Assembly (NCBI GenBank): GCA_046565595.1
Contig: JBKHYG010000035.1
Location: 1-28,259, forward strand
Direction of reading: 5' to 3'
Origin: JBKHYG01 sp046565595
Lineage (GTDB): Bacteria > Actinomycetota > AC-67
DNA: 28,259 nt
Below are positions 7,332 through 16,034 of this stretch, piece after piece. Numbering within the stretch: position 1 is the first letter of the stretch; every line of letters begins with the position of its first letter. Below the pieces are notes generated by a model. It saw only the letters and a list, made by a program, of their open reading frames with translations, made no database searches and was not told the origin of the DNA. The position numbers were made by a program, and so were the translations under genes.

Positions 7332-8350
7332 TGGATGACGCGTTGCGGGAAGGGTATCTCGATGCCTTCCAGTTCGAACCGCTTGTGCAAGCGCATCACG
7401 AACTCGTGGCGAAGCAGGTGCTGATCGACGACCTCGTTCACCCGCAGGATCGTGTTGAAGTTGACCGACGAGTCTCCGAATTCGGTGAAGCGCACGAACG
7501 GTTCGAAGATCGGCGAGCCTGCCGGCAACGCAGCCATGGCCTCCTTGGCGACCTCGATCGTCAGCCGTTCCACCTTGGCTAGGTCCGTGCCATAGGCCAC
7601 ACCACACTCGATCCTGACGCTCATCTCGGTGGCCGGAAGGTAGAAGTTGGTCAGGACCGACTCGGACAGTTTCGAGTTCGGGATGACGATGTGGTTGTTC
7701 GGCAACTGACGCAGGGTCGTGTTCCGCCAGTTGATGTCCTCGATGTAACCCTCCCAGCCGCCATCGACGGCGATGTAGTCGCCGGGACGCAACTTGCCGG
7801 AAGCCAAGAGTTGGATGCCACTGAACAGGTTCGCCAGGGTCGGCTGCAACGCCAACGCTACGGCCAGACCTCCGACCCCCAGAGCTGCCAGCAGCGGAGC
7901 GACGCTCACCCCGAGCGACTGCAACAGCACCAGCAGACCGATCGAGTAGACCGTGATCTTGGCCAGGGTGACGAACAGCGACGAACTCGAGACCGCACCG
8001 CTGGTCCGGATCGAGTAGAGCCGGACCGAATCTGCGGCGATCCTGGCCGCCGCGATGGTCACCGCTCCGATCAGCACCATCAGCAGCAGCGCTTGCAGCA
8101 GCCGGTCGTAGCGCGGCGCGAGATGCTCTTCGAGCGTCAACTTCGCCGCGAACAAGCCGCCGGCGAAGAACCACCACTCAATGACCGGTGTTATCGCCCC
8201 CACGAAGACATCGTCGAGGTGCATCGAGGTCAGCGACGCGGCCTTGTGGAGTTTCGCGCCGATGATCTTCGCGACGATCCATCCAAGGATTATCGAGCCG
8301 ACGACATAGGCGCCGGCGACCAACCATTGGTTCGAAGTGATCTCGCCCAT
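7313..8350 (-). CDS. MscS-family mechanosensitive channel
   Basis: About 345 residues. Four hydrophobic segments in the first 190 residues end with the pore-lining helix region LLAALGVGGLAVALALQPTLANLFSG, with the Gly/Ala packing of MscS TM3 and the Q-x-x-L-x-N-x-x-SG motif that follows it. A beta domain comes next (RPGDYIAVDGGWEGYIEDINWRNT, then NNHIVIPNSKL), and then the alpha-beta C-terminal domain. Family members release osmolytes under membrane tension. ATG 8350 is preferred because AAGGTGG lies just upstream; a GTG at 8359 is an alternative. It carries an extra N-terminal membrane segment compared with the shortest MscS proteins. Zur and the znu genes follow on the same strand after a 106-base spacer with a duplicated 3' end. 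Confidence 0.92.
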   Translation of the reverse strand: MGEITSNQWLVAGAYVVGSIILGWIVAKIIGAKLHKAASLTSMHLDDVFVGAITPVIEWWFFAGGLFAAKLTLEEHLAPRYDRLLQALLLMVLIGAVTIAAARIAADSVRLYSIRTSGAVSSSSLFVTLAKITVYSIGLLVLLQSLGVSVAPLLAALGVGGLAVALALQPTLANLFSGIQLLASGKLRPGDYIAVDGGWEGYIEDINWRNTTLRQLPNNHIVIPNSKLSESVLTNFYLPATEMSVRIECGVAYGTDLAKVERLTIEVAKEAMAALPAGSPIFEPFVRFTEFGDSSVNFNTILRVNEVVDQHLLRHEFVMRLHKRFELEGIEIPFPQRVIHSADKP

Positions 8351-8421
8351 CCGCCCCACCTTACCCGGTCAGGCATCTGTCGCAAGGATTAGCCTCTGCG
8401 CCCTGCTCTCACGGAGGCTTC

Positions 8422-9429
8422 ATGAGCGATACCCCCCTTGCCGACAGACTGGTCCTGGATCTGAGCGTCACGATCCCAGGCCCGTATGCGACCTCGCTGC
8501 TGCAGCGCATGGGTGCGCGGGTGATCAAGGTGGAACCACCCCAAGGCGATCTGACCCGCATCTTCCCCGGCATGTACGCAGCCCTGAACTCTGGCAAGGA
8601 GCACATCGCCTGCGACCTGAAGAGACCAGAGGGCGTTGCGTTGGTGCGCAAGATCGCTTCTCGAGCGGATGTCGTCGTCGAGGGCTGGCGTCCAGGTGTC
8701 GCAGATCGTCTCGGCATCGGGATGGAGCAACTGCGCGAGCAGAACCCGCGGCTCGTCACCTGCTCGATCTCTGGTTGGGGGGCGACCGGACCTGACCGTG
8801 ATCGCGCGGGCCACGACATCAACTACCTGGCCGAAGCGGGAGCCCTGGACATGGCCCACGCGGGAAGGGCGCCTCACAACCTTGGTGTCCCGATAGCTGA
8901 TCTGGTCGGGGGCACCTTCGCTGCGCTGCGCATCAGTGCGGCTCTGGCACAGGTCTCAACGACCGGGCAGGGATGCCACATCGATACCTCGCTGGCAGGC
9001 GCGGCCAGGGATTGGGTCGAAGCGCTGGGCGGCATGCAACATCGCTATCCGATGGCGTCGCTTGACGCGCTCCCCCACTATGGCGTGTTCGAGACCGCCG
9101 ACGGCCACCATCTGAGCATCGGGATCGTCAACGAGGATCACTTCTGGAAAGCGCTCGCCACGATCCTCGAACTTGATCCTGCCGATCGTGCACTCGACTT
9201 CGCTAGCCGTGGCGGCGAAGCCGATCGCCTTCGAAACCAGTTGGCGTCAGCGATCTCGGGCCGCCGACGCGACGAACTGGAAGCCCTCTTGAAGCAGGCC
9301 GACACCTGCTGGGCGTTCGTCGATGCATCCACCGGCACGCGAGAGATCAGCGGCCGGCTGCCTGCTCCTTCTGGCGAAGCACCTGGACTCGATGCGGATT
9401 CGGATCGGATCCGCAAGGAATTCGGCTAA
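8422..9429 (+). CDS. CaiB/BaiF family III enzyme, alpha-methylacyl-CoA racemase-like
   Basis: 335 residues, close to the 350-380 usual for the family. The N-terminal CoA-binding region reads GPYATSLLQRMGARVIKVEPP, then NSGKEHIACDLKRPEG. His131 in AGHDINYLA and Asp160 in PIADLVGG align with the catalytic His/Asp of bacterial and mammalian alpha-methylacyl-CoA racemases, and Glu238 near VNEDHFW may match the third catalytic residue. This favours racemase over formyl-CoA-type transferase, though the family is promiscuous. It would epimerise 2-methyl branched acyl-CoA thioesters in the cytoplasm. A CGGAGG ribosome site precedes ATG 8422. The stop codon overlaps that of the convergent subtilase gene by four bases in total. 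No fatty-acid or sterol genes are adjacent. Confidence 0.85.
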   Translation: MSDTPLADRLVLDLSVTIPGPYATSLLQRMGARVIKVEPPQGDLTRIFPGMYAALNSGKEHIACDLKRPEGVALVRKIASRADVVVEGWRPGVADRLGIGMEQLREQNPRLVTCSISGWGATGPDRDRAGHDINYLAEAGALDMAHAGRAPHNLGVPIADLVGGTFAALRISAALAQVSTTGQGCHIDTSLAGAARDWVEALGGMQHRYPMASLDALPHYGVFETADGHHLSIGIVNEDHFWKALATILELDPADRALDFASRGGEADRLRNQLASAISGRRRDELEALLKQADTCWAFVDASTGTREISGRLPAPSGEAPGLDADSDRIRKEFG

Positions 9430-10967
9430 GGCTGCGGGGGTACCGGGACGGTCGGAGTGAACGGCAGGCCCGGGTGGTAGGGACAGGCGTTCTTCAGAGC
9501 GGTTCGGATCGGCCAGGCCGTGTCGTCGGGGGGAAGCTCGGTCTCACCTTCGATGTAGTAACCCTCATCCCACGATCCCCAGATCTGCTGGCGACAGTAA
9601 GAGTCGACGATCATCCATTCGCGTTCACCTTCGGGACGAACAGGGTAGGTGGCTTCGCCGATCAGCGGCTGCCATAGGCGCGAGAACTCTCCCAGCCACG
9701 CAGCGATGTTGTTGCGCTGTTGACGCACGAACCAGCCGCCGTGACCTTCAGCCGCGAACTCGACCTCGGGCGTCGTCGTCACCGAACCGACCCCGCCGAT
9801 GTTCAATCCTTGCGGTGTCTGGACGCTCGCATTGAACAGCGCCGCACGGAGTTCCTTGCTCGTGAGTTCTCCGTCGCCCAGCTCGCAGTCGGGGCGTACC
9901 GATCCGCAAGCCACCGGCTCGCCAGACGCGATCACGCCGTCCTGCTGGGTCTTGGAATCTCCATCCAGAGCCCTTCGCGACAGATACAGAGCTCGCGAAT
10001 ATGTTCCCGCGATCGTGGGCGTCGCGTTGGAGGTTCCGCTGAAAGTCCCGCCGCCGGTCACATTCGAAGAACCGATCGCAGCCGGATAGGAAGTCCCAAC
10101 GCCAGCTATATCCACCGGCTTGCCGGCTCCCGAATATGAAGAGCCGCTGGGGCTGATCGCGCCGACCGTGACGACCCAATCGGGGCCCTTCTGTGCCGAG
10201 TGAAGCGTGTGATTAGGGACCACGAAGGCGTTCGCCTGCCCGTTGCCTGCACTCCAGAAGGTCGATTGGCCGCGCTTGACGGCGTCCCTCAGAGCCAACC
10301 CGGGGCCGGACAGCGTGATGTTGTCGCGTAACACCAGCGAGGACCCGTAAGAGTTCGTGATCGCATCGATCCAAGGTTGGGACATCGCCCACTGGATCGC
10401 GCGAGCGGAGTCGTTGAACTGCACCATGACGCCGACGCACTCGGGGCAAGACCCGAACAGGTTGCCGACGCTCACGCTCGAGCTGCCCACGCCGTGTTCG
10501 TCCATGTCCGCCAGCCATCTTCCATCGCCGAAGGTGATCGCGCCGACGATCTTGGTGTTCGGGATGTAGTGGTAGTTGGGCGCCAGTTGCGAAGACGGCT
10601 TGAACTTTGCCCACTCCGCGGCGTCGGCGGCCTGGAGGGTCGAGACCCGTGCGAACGGGTTGCCCTCTGCGAGCGTGAGGTTCAGAGGCTGGTAGGACTC
10701 GAACGAGGTGCTCGGATCGGGGAAGCCGGGGATCCACTCATCCGGCGGAAGGTCGAGTGGCAGATCGTCGCTCGGGTCGGCGTTCAGATGCTGCGGCATC
10801 CGGGAGCCAAGGAAATCCCAGTGATATGGGTTGAACCCGCTGTCGATAACCGCGACGACGACGACATCACCGCGGCCATCTTGAGGCTCGGCCTGAGAAC
10901 CGGACGGAACGGCCAACAGGCCGACGAGGACCGACACGGCAAGAGCCGCGCTTAAGGGCTTTGACAT
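9426..10967 (-). CDS. Secreted subtilisin-like serine protease (S8)
   Basis: 513 residues. A signal peptide (about 1-25, ending near SGSQA) leads almost directly into the S8 fold. The triad is visible: Asp42 in AVIDSG, His158 in DEHGVGSSS and Ser313 in SGTSNATP, with the oxyanion Asn242 in SAGNG. The Asp-His gap of about 115 residues is long, so there is an insertion between them containing DLPLDLPPDEW and FPDPSTSFESY. No I9-type propeptide is visible. A paired Cys motif CPEC follows the His region, and a C-terminal extension rich in Trp and Pro (about 400-513) is of unknown role. The start at ATG 10967 gives a clean basic n-region; longer upstream reading overlaps the divergent promoter region. 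It is probably an extracellular, active protease. Confidence 0.9.
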   Translation of the reverse strand: MSKPLSAALAVSVLVGLLAVPSGSQAEPQDGRGDVVVVAVIDSGFNPYHWDFLGSRMPQHLNADPSDDLPLDLPPDEWIPGFPDPSTSFESYQPLNLTLAEGNPFARVSTLQAADAAEWAKFKPSSQLAPNYHYIPNTKIVGAITFGDGRWLADMDEHGVGSSSVSVGNLFGSCPECVGVMVQFNDSARAIQWAMSQPWIDAITNSYGSSLVLRDNITLSGPGLALRDAVKRGQSTFWSAGNGQANAFVVPNHTLHSAQKGPDWVVTVGAISPSGSSYSGAGKPVDIAGVGTSYPAAIGSSNVTGGGTFSGTSNATPTIAGTYSRALYLSRRALDGDSKTQQDGVIASGEPVACGSVRPDCELGDGELTSKELRAALFNASVQTPQGLNIGGVGSVTTTPEVEFAAEGHGGWFVRQQRNNIAAWLGEFSRLWQPLIGEATYPVRPEGEREWMIVDSYCRQQIWGSWDEGYYIEGETELPPDDTAWPIRTALKNACPYHPGLPFTPTVPVPPQP

Positions 10968-11073
10968 GGCGGATTGATTCCGCGCGAGAACCCGGAATCC
11001 CTGCCGCACGGAAGGTTTCAGGCCCGAGATGTCGAAGTTGTCCGGCAAGCCTGTATCTACTGGAGGTTTTCCC

Positions 11074-11553
11074 ATGATGAAACGCCTTATCGCGACGCTC
11101 ACCTTGGCTAGCGCCGCCCTCGCACCCATGTCCGTCACAGCCCCTGCCCGCGCCGACGGCCCGACCTGGCTGATCACCGGATACCAGTACTCGTGGTATG
11201 TCCTGTTCGAGGGCGCCGGTCACTCCAACTATGTGTCGAATCCCGCCCAGCCGCTCGGCATCAGTTCGGTCGCACCCGGCGGCCCGATCGGCAACGGCGC
11301 GTCGATGAGCTCTGGCGACGCAGAGGAACAGTTGGTCCAGAACCTCGACCAGTTCCGACACACCTTCACCCACTGCACCGCCGGATGCGACACGCTGACG
11401 CCGTCGGCAGTCGACCCCACCTTCGATGTGGCCTTGGCCGCGAACGACACTCAGCGCGTAGAGCTGCTGCCCGGCAAGGAATGGACGCCGGGCACCTACA
11501 CCTTCTTCTGCCGCGAGCACCCTTGGATGCGGGGGTCGTTCAGGGTCAGGTAG
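11074..11553 (+). CDS. Secreted cupredoxin (plastocyanin-like blue copper protein)
   Basis: 159 residues. A signal peptide (about 1-27, ending ARADG) is followed by a beta-rich domain. The C-terminal copper loop is FFCREHPWMRG, giving Cys146, His149 and Met152 ligands, and an upstream His (His96 in FRHTFTH) supplies the first ligand. This is the canonical type-1 copper set, so it should be a one-electron carrier or copper carrier outside the membrane. A second Cys pair (Cys101, Cys105) is unusual for a plain plastocyanin and could form a disulphide. A GGAGG ribosome site ends seven bases before the ATG. It is divergent from the subtilase and convergent with the GGDEF gene, with only three bases between the stops. 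No partner oxidase is nearby. Confidence 0.85.
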   Translation: MMKRLIATLTLASAALAPMSVTAPARADGPTWLITGYQYSWYVLFEGAGHSNYVSNPAQPLGISSVAPGGPIGNGASMSSGDAEEQLVQNLDQFRHTFTHCTAGCDTLTPSAVDPTFDVALAANDTQRVELLPGKEWTPGTYTFFCREHPWMRGSFRVR

Positions 11554-11556
11554 GCC

Positions 11557-12609
11557 TCAGCGACAACCCTTAGCCACATACATGGCCGAGTCGGCGGCGG
11601 TCAGCATCTCGTCGACGGTTGAACCTGGGTGACCGAATGTCGCCCCGATGCTGGCGCGAACAGCGAAACTGCGGCCCTCGAATCTGATCCCCTGAAGGAT
11701 CGCCGAGGACAGCCGTTCGATCAGCGCGACCAGTTGAGGTCCGTTACGGATCCCTTCGCAGACCGCCACGAACTCGTCGCCGCCGTACCTTCCGATCGAG
11801 TCGGCGGTTCGCACGGCCTTGCGTAAGCGCTGCGCGAGCGTCACCAGGACCCTGTCGCCGGCGTCGTGCCCGAAGCGGTCGTTGATCTCTTTGAAGCCGT
11901 CGAGGTCGATGAACAGCACGACCACGCCCGCCGACGGGTCTCGATCGAGTTTGGTCAAGGCATGTTGGATCCGATCGCGGATCAGCCGACGGTTCGGCAA
12001 GCCGGTCAACGGATCGTCCAAGACCCGGCGTTCCAGGTCGCGTTCACGATCAGCGCGTTGCTTCGCGTACCGGATCGCTCGCAGCAGCATCTCACGATCG
12101 ACGGTGTCCTTGCGCAGGAAGTCCTGTGCACCCACCGAGATGGCCTGCAGACCGACCTGCTCGTCGACCGACGCTGTCAACACGACGATCGGGCTGGTTG
12201 GGGCACGCCGCCGCAGATGCTCCACGGCTTCCACGCCCTCCATGCCCGGCATGCGGAGGTCGAGGATCGCGACCCTGGTGGGGTCCAGAGCCAGGACCTC
12301 TGCGGCCTGATCCAGATCCCTGGCGACCATCACATCCAGGCCTTCGAGCATCCCCTCGACCAGACGGCGGTCGGCGGGTTCCTCGTCGATGATCATCACG
12401 CGCAGCGCGGGATCCTGGGCGATCACGCTCGGAGGTTCCTCTGGGTAGTGCTCGCCGAGCATGATCGCGTGAGATGCGGTCAACCATCCATCGAGCGTGG
12501 CCGTGTCTATCTGGCTGTGTTCGTCTCTGACGGCGAACCTGCCTCCCGGCAGATCCAGCACCCCGACGCTTGGTGAGGGGGCTTCTCCGTGTCTCGATGG
12601 GTCTGGCAT
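11557..12609 (-). CDS. Response regulator diguanylate cyclase (REC-GGDEF)
   Basis: 350 residues. An N-terminal extension of about 65 residues without recognisable domain precedes a receiver domain (about 68-185). Its acidic patch is IIDEEP, its phospho-acceptor is Asp117 in AILDLRMPG, and its switch Thr is in VVLTAS. After a helical linker comes a GGDEF domain starting at DDPLTGLPNR (about 198), with metal residues in FIDLDGFKEIND, an intact active site RYGGDEF (276-280) and an inhibitory-site RxxD (RTAD, 267-270) exactly five residues before it. It should make c-di-GMP from GTP when phosphorylated and be feedback inhibited. The kinase partner is unknown; two orphan kinases lie at 521-4254. 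A 12-base palindrome (12625-12636) lies just upstream of the ATG. Confidence 0.93.
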   Translation of the reverse strand: MPDPSRHGEAPSPSVGVLDLPGGRFAVRDEHSQIDTATLDGWLTASHAIMLGEHYPEEPPSVIAQDPALRVMIIDEEPADRRLVEGMLEGLDVMVARDLDQAAEVLALDPTRVAILDLRMPGMEGVEAVEHLRRRAPTSPIVVLTASVDEQVGLQAISVGAQDFLRKDTVDREMLLRAIRYAKQRADRERDLERRVLDDPLTGLPNRRLIRDRIQHALTKLDRDPSAGVVVLFIDLDGFKEINDRFGHDAGDRVLVTLAQRLRKAVRTADSIGRYGGDEFVAVCEGIRNGPQLVALIERLSSAILQGIRFEGRSFAVRASIGATFGHPGSTVDEMLTAADSAMYVAKGCR

Positions 12610-12624
12610 CGTTCTAGGTCCATC

Positions 12625-12636
12625 GGCTGATCAGCC
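12625..12636. promoter_or_regulatory. Perfect 12-base palindrome upstream of the REC-GGDEF gene
   Basis: GGCTGATCAGCC lies 15 bases upstream of the ATG of the diguanylate cyclase gene. The position fits an operator or the stem of a leader hairpin. Short palindromes occur by chance in GC-rich DNA, so this is only a candidate. Confidence 0.2.
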
Positions 12637-12709
12637 AAGAAGCGTGAGGGCAGCCGGCACCTTATCCCTACAACGGGTGATGTTTGCTCGGTGGCAGGAA
12701 GGTGGCGAG

Positions 12710-13117
12710 TCAGCCGCTGGCTGGAGCGATCTCATCCACGAAACGGCGACGGATCCGACGCAGCGTCGCTAGGTACTCCAAGACATCGAACGGCTTGACG
12801 ACGAACATCGCTGCGCCGCTTCCCTCTGCATCTCGAACATCCTCGACGAGCCTGGATGATGTGAAGACGACGACGGGGATGTTGGCAAGCTCGGGGTCTT
12901 CCCGCATCCGAGCGAGCAGTTCGAGCCCACCGACCGACGGGAGGTTGATGTCCAACAGGATCAGATCCGGGCGCGTCTCATGCTGAAGCATGTCGATCGC
13001 TTCGGCCCCATCCCATGCGACCCTCACGCGGACGCGATCGTCCTCTTCGAGAGCCTCTCGGATCAGGCGTACATCACCCGGATTGTCCTCGATGGCAAGC
13101 ACATCGAGTGCACTCAT
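12710..13117 (-). CDS. Single-domain response regulator (Rcp1-like)
   Basis: 135 residues, a receiver domain only: acidic pair in AIEDNPGD, phospho-acceptor Asp56 in LILLDINLP, switch Thr86 in VVFTSS and conserved Lys108 in FVVKPFD. The EDNPGD form is typical of Rcp1-type regulators that pair with phytochrome-like or LQEPL-type histidine kinases, the class seen at 521-4254. No output domain exists, so it would work as a phosphate shuttle or by binding a partner. ATG 13117 is preceded by GAGGAGG at good spacing. It is followed on the same strand, after about 100 bases, by the REC-GGDEF gene. Confidence 0.9.
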   Translation of the reverse strand: MSALDVLAIEDNPGDVRLIREALEEDDRVRVRVAWDGAEAIDMLQHETRPDLILLDINLPSVGGLELLARMREDPELANIPVVVFTSSRLVEDVRDAEGSGAAMFVVKPFDVLEYLATLRRIRRRFVDEIAPASG

Positions 13118-13265
13118 CTTTCCTCCTCGAAGGCCCTGACTGGAAGTTGAGTGGCGGGGGCCTTTGGGTTTCACATCGGCTCGTTGGGGTGTCCGCTTGA
13201 AGGACGACGCCTTATGCCTGGTCGAGATGGCTCGATATGACCGGGTCGCGGCCAGCCCCGAACCG

Positions 13266-13295
13266 GGTGCCCGGGGAGGGTTTCGAACCCCCACG
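13266..13295. repeat. Displaced copy of the tRNA-Leu 3' end (left attachment-like site)
   Basis: These 30 bases are identical to 16035-16064 and in the same orientation. They cover the T-arm, the 3' acceptor strand and two bases beyond the tRNA. No matching 5' acceptor strand or anticodon arm is found next to it, so it is a fragment and not a second tRNA. This is the trace expected of site-specific integration into a tRNA gene. Confidence 0.85.
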
Positions 13296-13372
13296 CACTT
13301 CGATCTAGCGGCTGAGACCGTGCTACTCGTCCTTGCTGACGAGATTGATCTCGAGGACTGACGCTTGGCGAC

Positions 13373-14104
13373 TCACGCCTGGCCCTCCGAACCCCTCAAG
13401 AAGGTATGGACGTGCCCTTCGATCGCTGCTGCGAACTGCCGGAAGCTCAACGAGGTACTCGGGAATGAGACTGTGTCTGGCGAGGCTCTCTCCGAGAGCA
13501 CGAGACACGCTCCGCTGTACTTGCGCTCGAGCAGGAGCCGGTCGCAGAGGACTTCGTAGCGCCTAGCGTAGGAGGCGCCTTTGAACACTGGGTCCACCGC
13601 AAAGTAGGGCTCCTTCGCTTGGACCGGCGAGCGAACATCGGGACAGTCTTCGAGGAGGAAGAGATACCCCAGGAAGGGGGCCGGATACTTTCCGAAGCGG
13701 CCTTCTCGATATGCAGTCCAGATGTCCTCTGCGTTGCCTATCGCTTCCTCGGCACGGTTGTTGAAGTTGTTCCCGAAACTAGGCCCAACCTGCGACTTCA
13801 GTTCCATGGCCAGCAAAAGGCGGCCATCGACGACAACGAGGAGATCCCACTTCTTCTCGGGCCGGTAGTACCCGGGAAGCTCAAGCGCAGTCCTAACGCG
13901 GATGTGCGCCCGATCCAGGCCCGCATCGACGATAAGGTCGGCTAGCAGGACCTCAAGCGCCCCCATTTGCGTGCCGCCAGTCACCGCGCCGCGGGTGCCG
14001 GCATCGATCTTGCCTCCCTCGATCTGCCTCTGCTGCTGGCGATCCCGGGCGTTCCAGAACGCCTGTACTGCGTCGACGAAACGTTCGTCGAGATCGATCA
14101 GCAA
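13373..14104 (-). CDS. Type II restriction endonuclease, PaeR7I/XhoI family
   Basis: 243 residues, close to the 246 of PaeR7I. The region MELKSQVGPSFGNNFNN, then EEAIGNAEDIWTAYREG, matches the core I recall for R.PaeR7I very closely. A PD-(D/E)xK-type site is visible as Asp87 (WDLLVV) followed by Glu101 and Lys103 (MELKS). Family members cut CTCGAG; the same target here is an inference from family. The start is a TTG at 14104 inside the methyltransferase stop region, seven bases of overlap; its product MLIDLDERFV aligns with the family N-terminus. Translation therefore depends on the methyltransferase being translated first, a safe order for an R-M pair. The gene sits in an island bounded by tRNA repeats and looks full length. 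Confidence 0.92.
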   Translation of the reverse strand: MLIDLDERFVDAVQAFWNARDRQQQRQIEGGKIDAGTRGAVTGGTQMGALEVLLADLIVDAGLDRAHIRVRTALELPGYYRPEKKWDLLVVVDGRLLLAMELKSQVGPSFGNNFNNRAEEAIGNAEDIWTAYREGRFGKYPAPFLGYLFLLEDCPDVRSPVQAKEPYFAVDPVFKGASYARRYEVLCDRLLLERKYSGACLVLSERASPDTVSFPSTSLSFRQFAAAIEGHVHTFLRGSEGQA

Positions 14105-15855
14105 CCGAACTCTCCAGCGAATTCAGGAATCTCGTAGGCGTCGATGGCCGCGGCCGTGGCCGCGGCCGCATCCCGCTCCGCGAAGGCAACACGCAAGCGC
14201 TCCGCCACATCGTCTCGGATTGATTCCGGAGCCGGAACGTGAATGCGTCGCAGGTACTGGGCTTGAAAGCGAAGCGTACCACCGCGCATCCGCACGCAGT
14301 ACGCCTCGATGAAGAGCTGCGCGATGTTCGACAGGAGAAGGCCGCCTAGGACCTCGAGATCCCAGTGCTCGGAGGTCAAGAAGTAGAGATTGTGGTGGGG
14401 GTAGGTCACCCCCCGGTCAAGCACGGGGTTGCTCGTCATCTTCATGTCGGGGAAGTAGAGCTTCGGACGCGGCAGGAGAGCGCCGTTCACCTTGTCGATC
14501 GTCCGATACCACCCTTCTCGATGTCGACGCGAGATGGTACGTCGTTCGATCTCGGCTCGGTGCTCCTGAAAGTAGGAACGAAGCCGTGGGAAGCTGTTCA
14601 GGTCCACGAGATCCCCGCTGGCGGTCCACGGATTCACCAGAAAGTGGCCGGACCAGACGATAGCTCCGGTTCGGGTATCCGCTGCCATCGCGAGGGGAAG
14701 AAGGCGGTCTGACTCGACGAGGGCTTCGTTCGTGGTTACATAGATGCGATCTGCTCCCGTAGCGATGCCGATACCGATCCGAGTGCCCGTCATAGGGTCC
14801 TCGAGCGGTGTGAAGCCCGACTCGAGATGCTGCAGGAGATCGAGTTTTCTTGGCGTGGCAGTAGGCCAAGGTGCGGCTCCCTTGAACCAGCCCTTCATCC
14901 TCGTTGCGGTGATACCCCTTGGCGGCATGCCGCCATCTGCGGAAGCAACGAGGGCGTCCGCAAGCGATGAACCTACGGGGACTTCACCTGCCGTCGCACC
15001 TGCACTAGCCATAAGCACGTCGCCCTGGCTCGCCCGCCGGATGACGACGACGGCTGGATAGGCGGAAACATCGTCTTCGAAGGCGGGAGCGTTGTGCATC
15101 TCGATCACGACATCGACGCTGCAGGAGGCTGCAATGAGTCGACGAAGCTCTACACCGTAAGCTGATCGCATCCAGCGGTCCGCGCAGATGAACGAGACCA
15201 CCCCATCCGGCTTGAGGCTTCGGATCGCCGCCTCCATGAAACCGATGTAAATATCGCCGCGGCCGACCATCGTCGTATACGCGGCGCGGTAGCGGGCAAG
15301 GACATCCGGGGGGACGTCGTCGTAGCGGATGTACGGCGGGTTGCCGACGACAACATCCGCCTTGGGGGCCTCCGGGGCGTCCAGGAGGTAGTCGCCAACC
15401 CGAACCCATCCACGCGCGAGCCGCGACGCGGTCTCAACATTCACGCCGCGCTCCACCAGCACACCTGTGACATTCTCGACTACACGCTCGCCGGCCCCGG
15501 CGTCGAGCTCGAACGCCGTGATGGCTTCAGAAGCGTCCTCCAGGGGACGGCCATGAGCCCGGAGTGATGTCATGAGCCGCTTGACCATCGCCACTAGGAA
15601 GGCGCCCTCCCCAGCAGATGGTTCGACCGCATGAAGACTGGCCAGGTCCCGATCGATCCGGTACCCGACGAGGTCGAGGATCAGGTCGACGACCCAACCT
15701 CGGGTATATACGACCCCCTTCGGCTGGACGACTGGCCGGGCGGATCCGGCGTCAATCACGATCAGATCGGACGCATCGAGATGCGACGGTTCGGCCAGGT
15801 CAAACTGGAGCTGACCCCGTGGCGCGACCGTCCCTGTTCGTGCAACTTGCGACAT
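14098..15855 (-). CDS. N6-adenine DNA methyltransferase partner of the PaeR7I-type enzyme
   Basis: About 585 residues. A class I methyltransferase core has motif I VEPSAGEGAFLV (about 77-88, AdoMet binding) and motif IV NPPYIRY (about 172-178, N6-adenine catalysis). It is followed by a long C-terminal half that would hold target recognition, the gamma-class order used by M.PaeR7I and M.XhoI. It should methylate the adenine in CTCGAG and protect host DNA; the target is inferred from the adjacent endonuclease. ATG 15855 is preferred because AAGGAGAG precedes it; an in-frame ATG at 15891 would add 12 residues. Its stop overlaps the endonuclease TTG start. It lies just inside the right repeat of the tRNA-Leu island, with about 180 bases for a promoter. 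Confidence 0.9.
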   Translation of the reverse strand: MSQVARTGTVAPRGQLQFDLAEPSHLDASDLIVIDAGSARPVVQPKGVVYTRGWVVDLILDLVGYRIDRDLASLHAVEPSAGEGAFLVAMVKRLMTSLRAHGRPLEDASEAITAFELDAGAGERVVENVTGVLVERGVNVETASRLARGWVRVGDYLLDAPEAPKADVVVGNPPYIRYDDVPPDVLARYRAAYTTMVGRGDIYIGFMEAAIRSLKPDGVVSFICADRWMRSAYGVELRRLIAASCSVDVVIEMHNAPAFEDDVSAYPAVVVIRRASQGDVLMASAGATAGEVPVGSSLADALVASADGGMPPRGITATRMKGWFKGAAPWPTATPRKLDLLQHLESGFTPLEDPMTGTRIGIGIATGADRIYVTTNEALVESDRLLPLAMAADTRTGAIVWSGHFLVNPWTASGDLVDLNSFPRLRSYFQEHRAEIERRTISRRHREGWYRTIDKVNGALLPRPKLYFPDMKMTSNPVLDRGVTYPHHNLYFLTSEHWDLEVLGGLLLSNIAQLFIEAYCVRMRGGTLRFQAQYLRRIHVPAPESIRDDVAERLRVAFAERDAAAATAAAIDAYEIPEFAGEFGC

Positions 15856-16034
15856 CCGCTCTCCTTCGATCAATCGAGGATAGTCATTCATCCAGGGCTA
15901 CCCCAGGAGGCTCGGGAACCGCGGGCCAGTGCCAGGCGAGCGGACGAGGTTACATCGACGCTGGGACACCCCTCGGTGCGGGTGCCCAGAGTCGTCTAAC
16001 CCACATGGTAGACCAAACGGGGTCAACCCCAACC

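Noticed and set aside
13130..13164. AAGGCCC/GGGCCTT hairpin as a terminator
   Set aside because: On the transcribed minus strand it falls in the leader of the response regulator right before its ribosome site, with a 21-base loop; the match is weak and no gene ends there.
13262..13350. A second complete tRNA-Leu gene on the minus strand
   Set aside because: Only the T-arm and 3' acceptor strand are present; no matching 5' acceptor strand or anticodon stem-loop lies upstream, so it is a fragment.
16005..16026. TTGACC and TACCAT as a promoter for the methyltransferase gene
   Set aside because: The two elements are only 10 bases apart, too close for a sigma-70 promoter.
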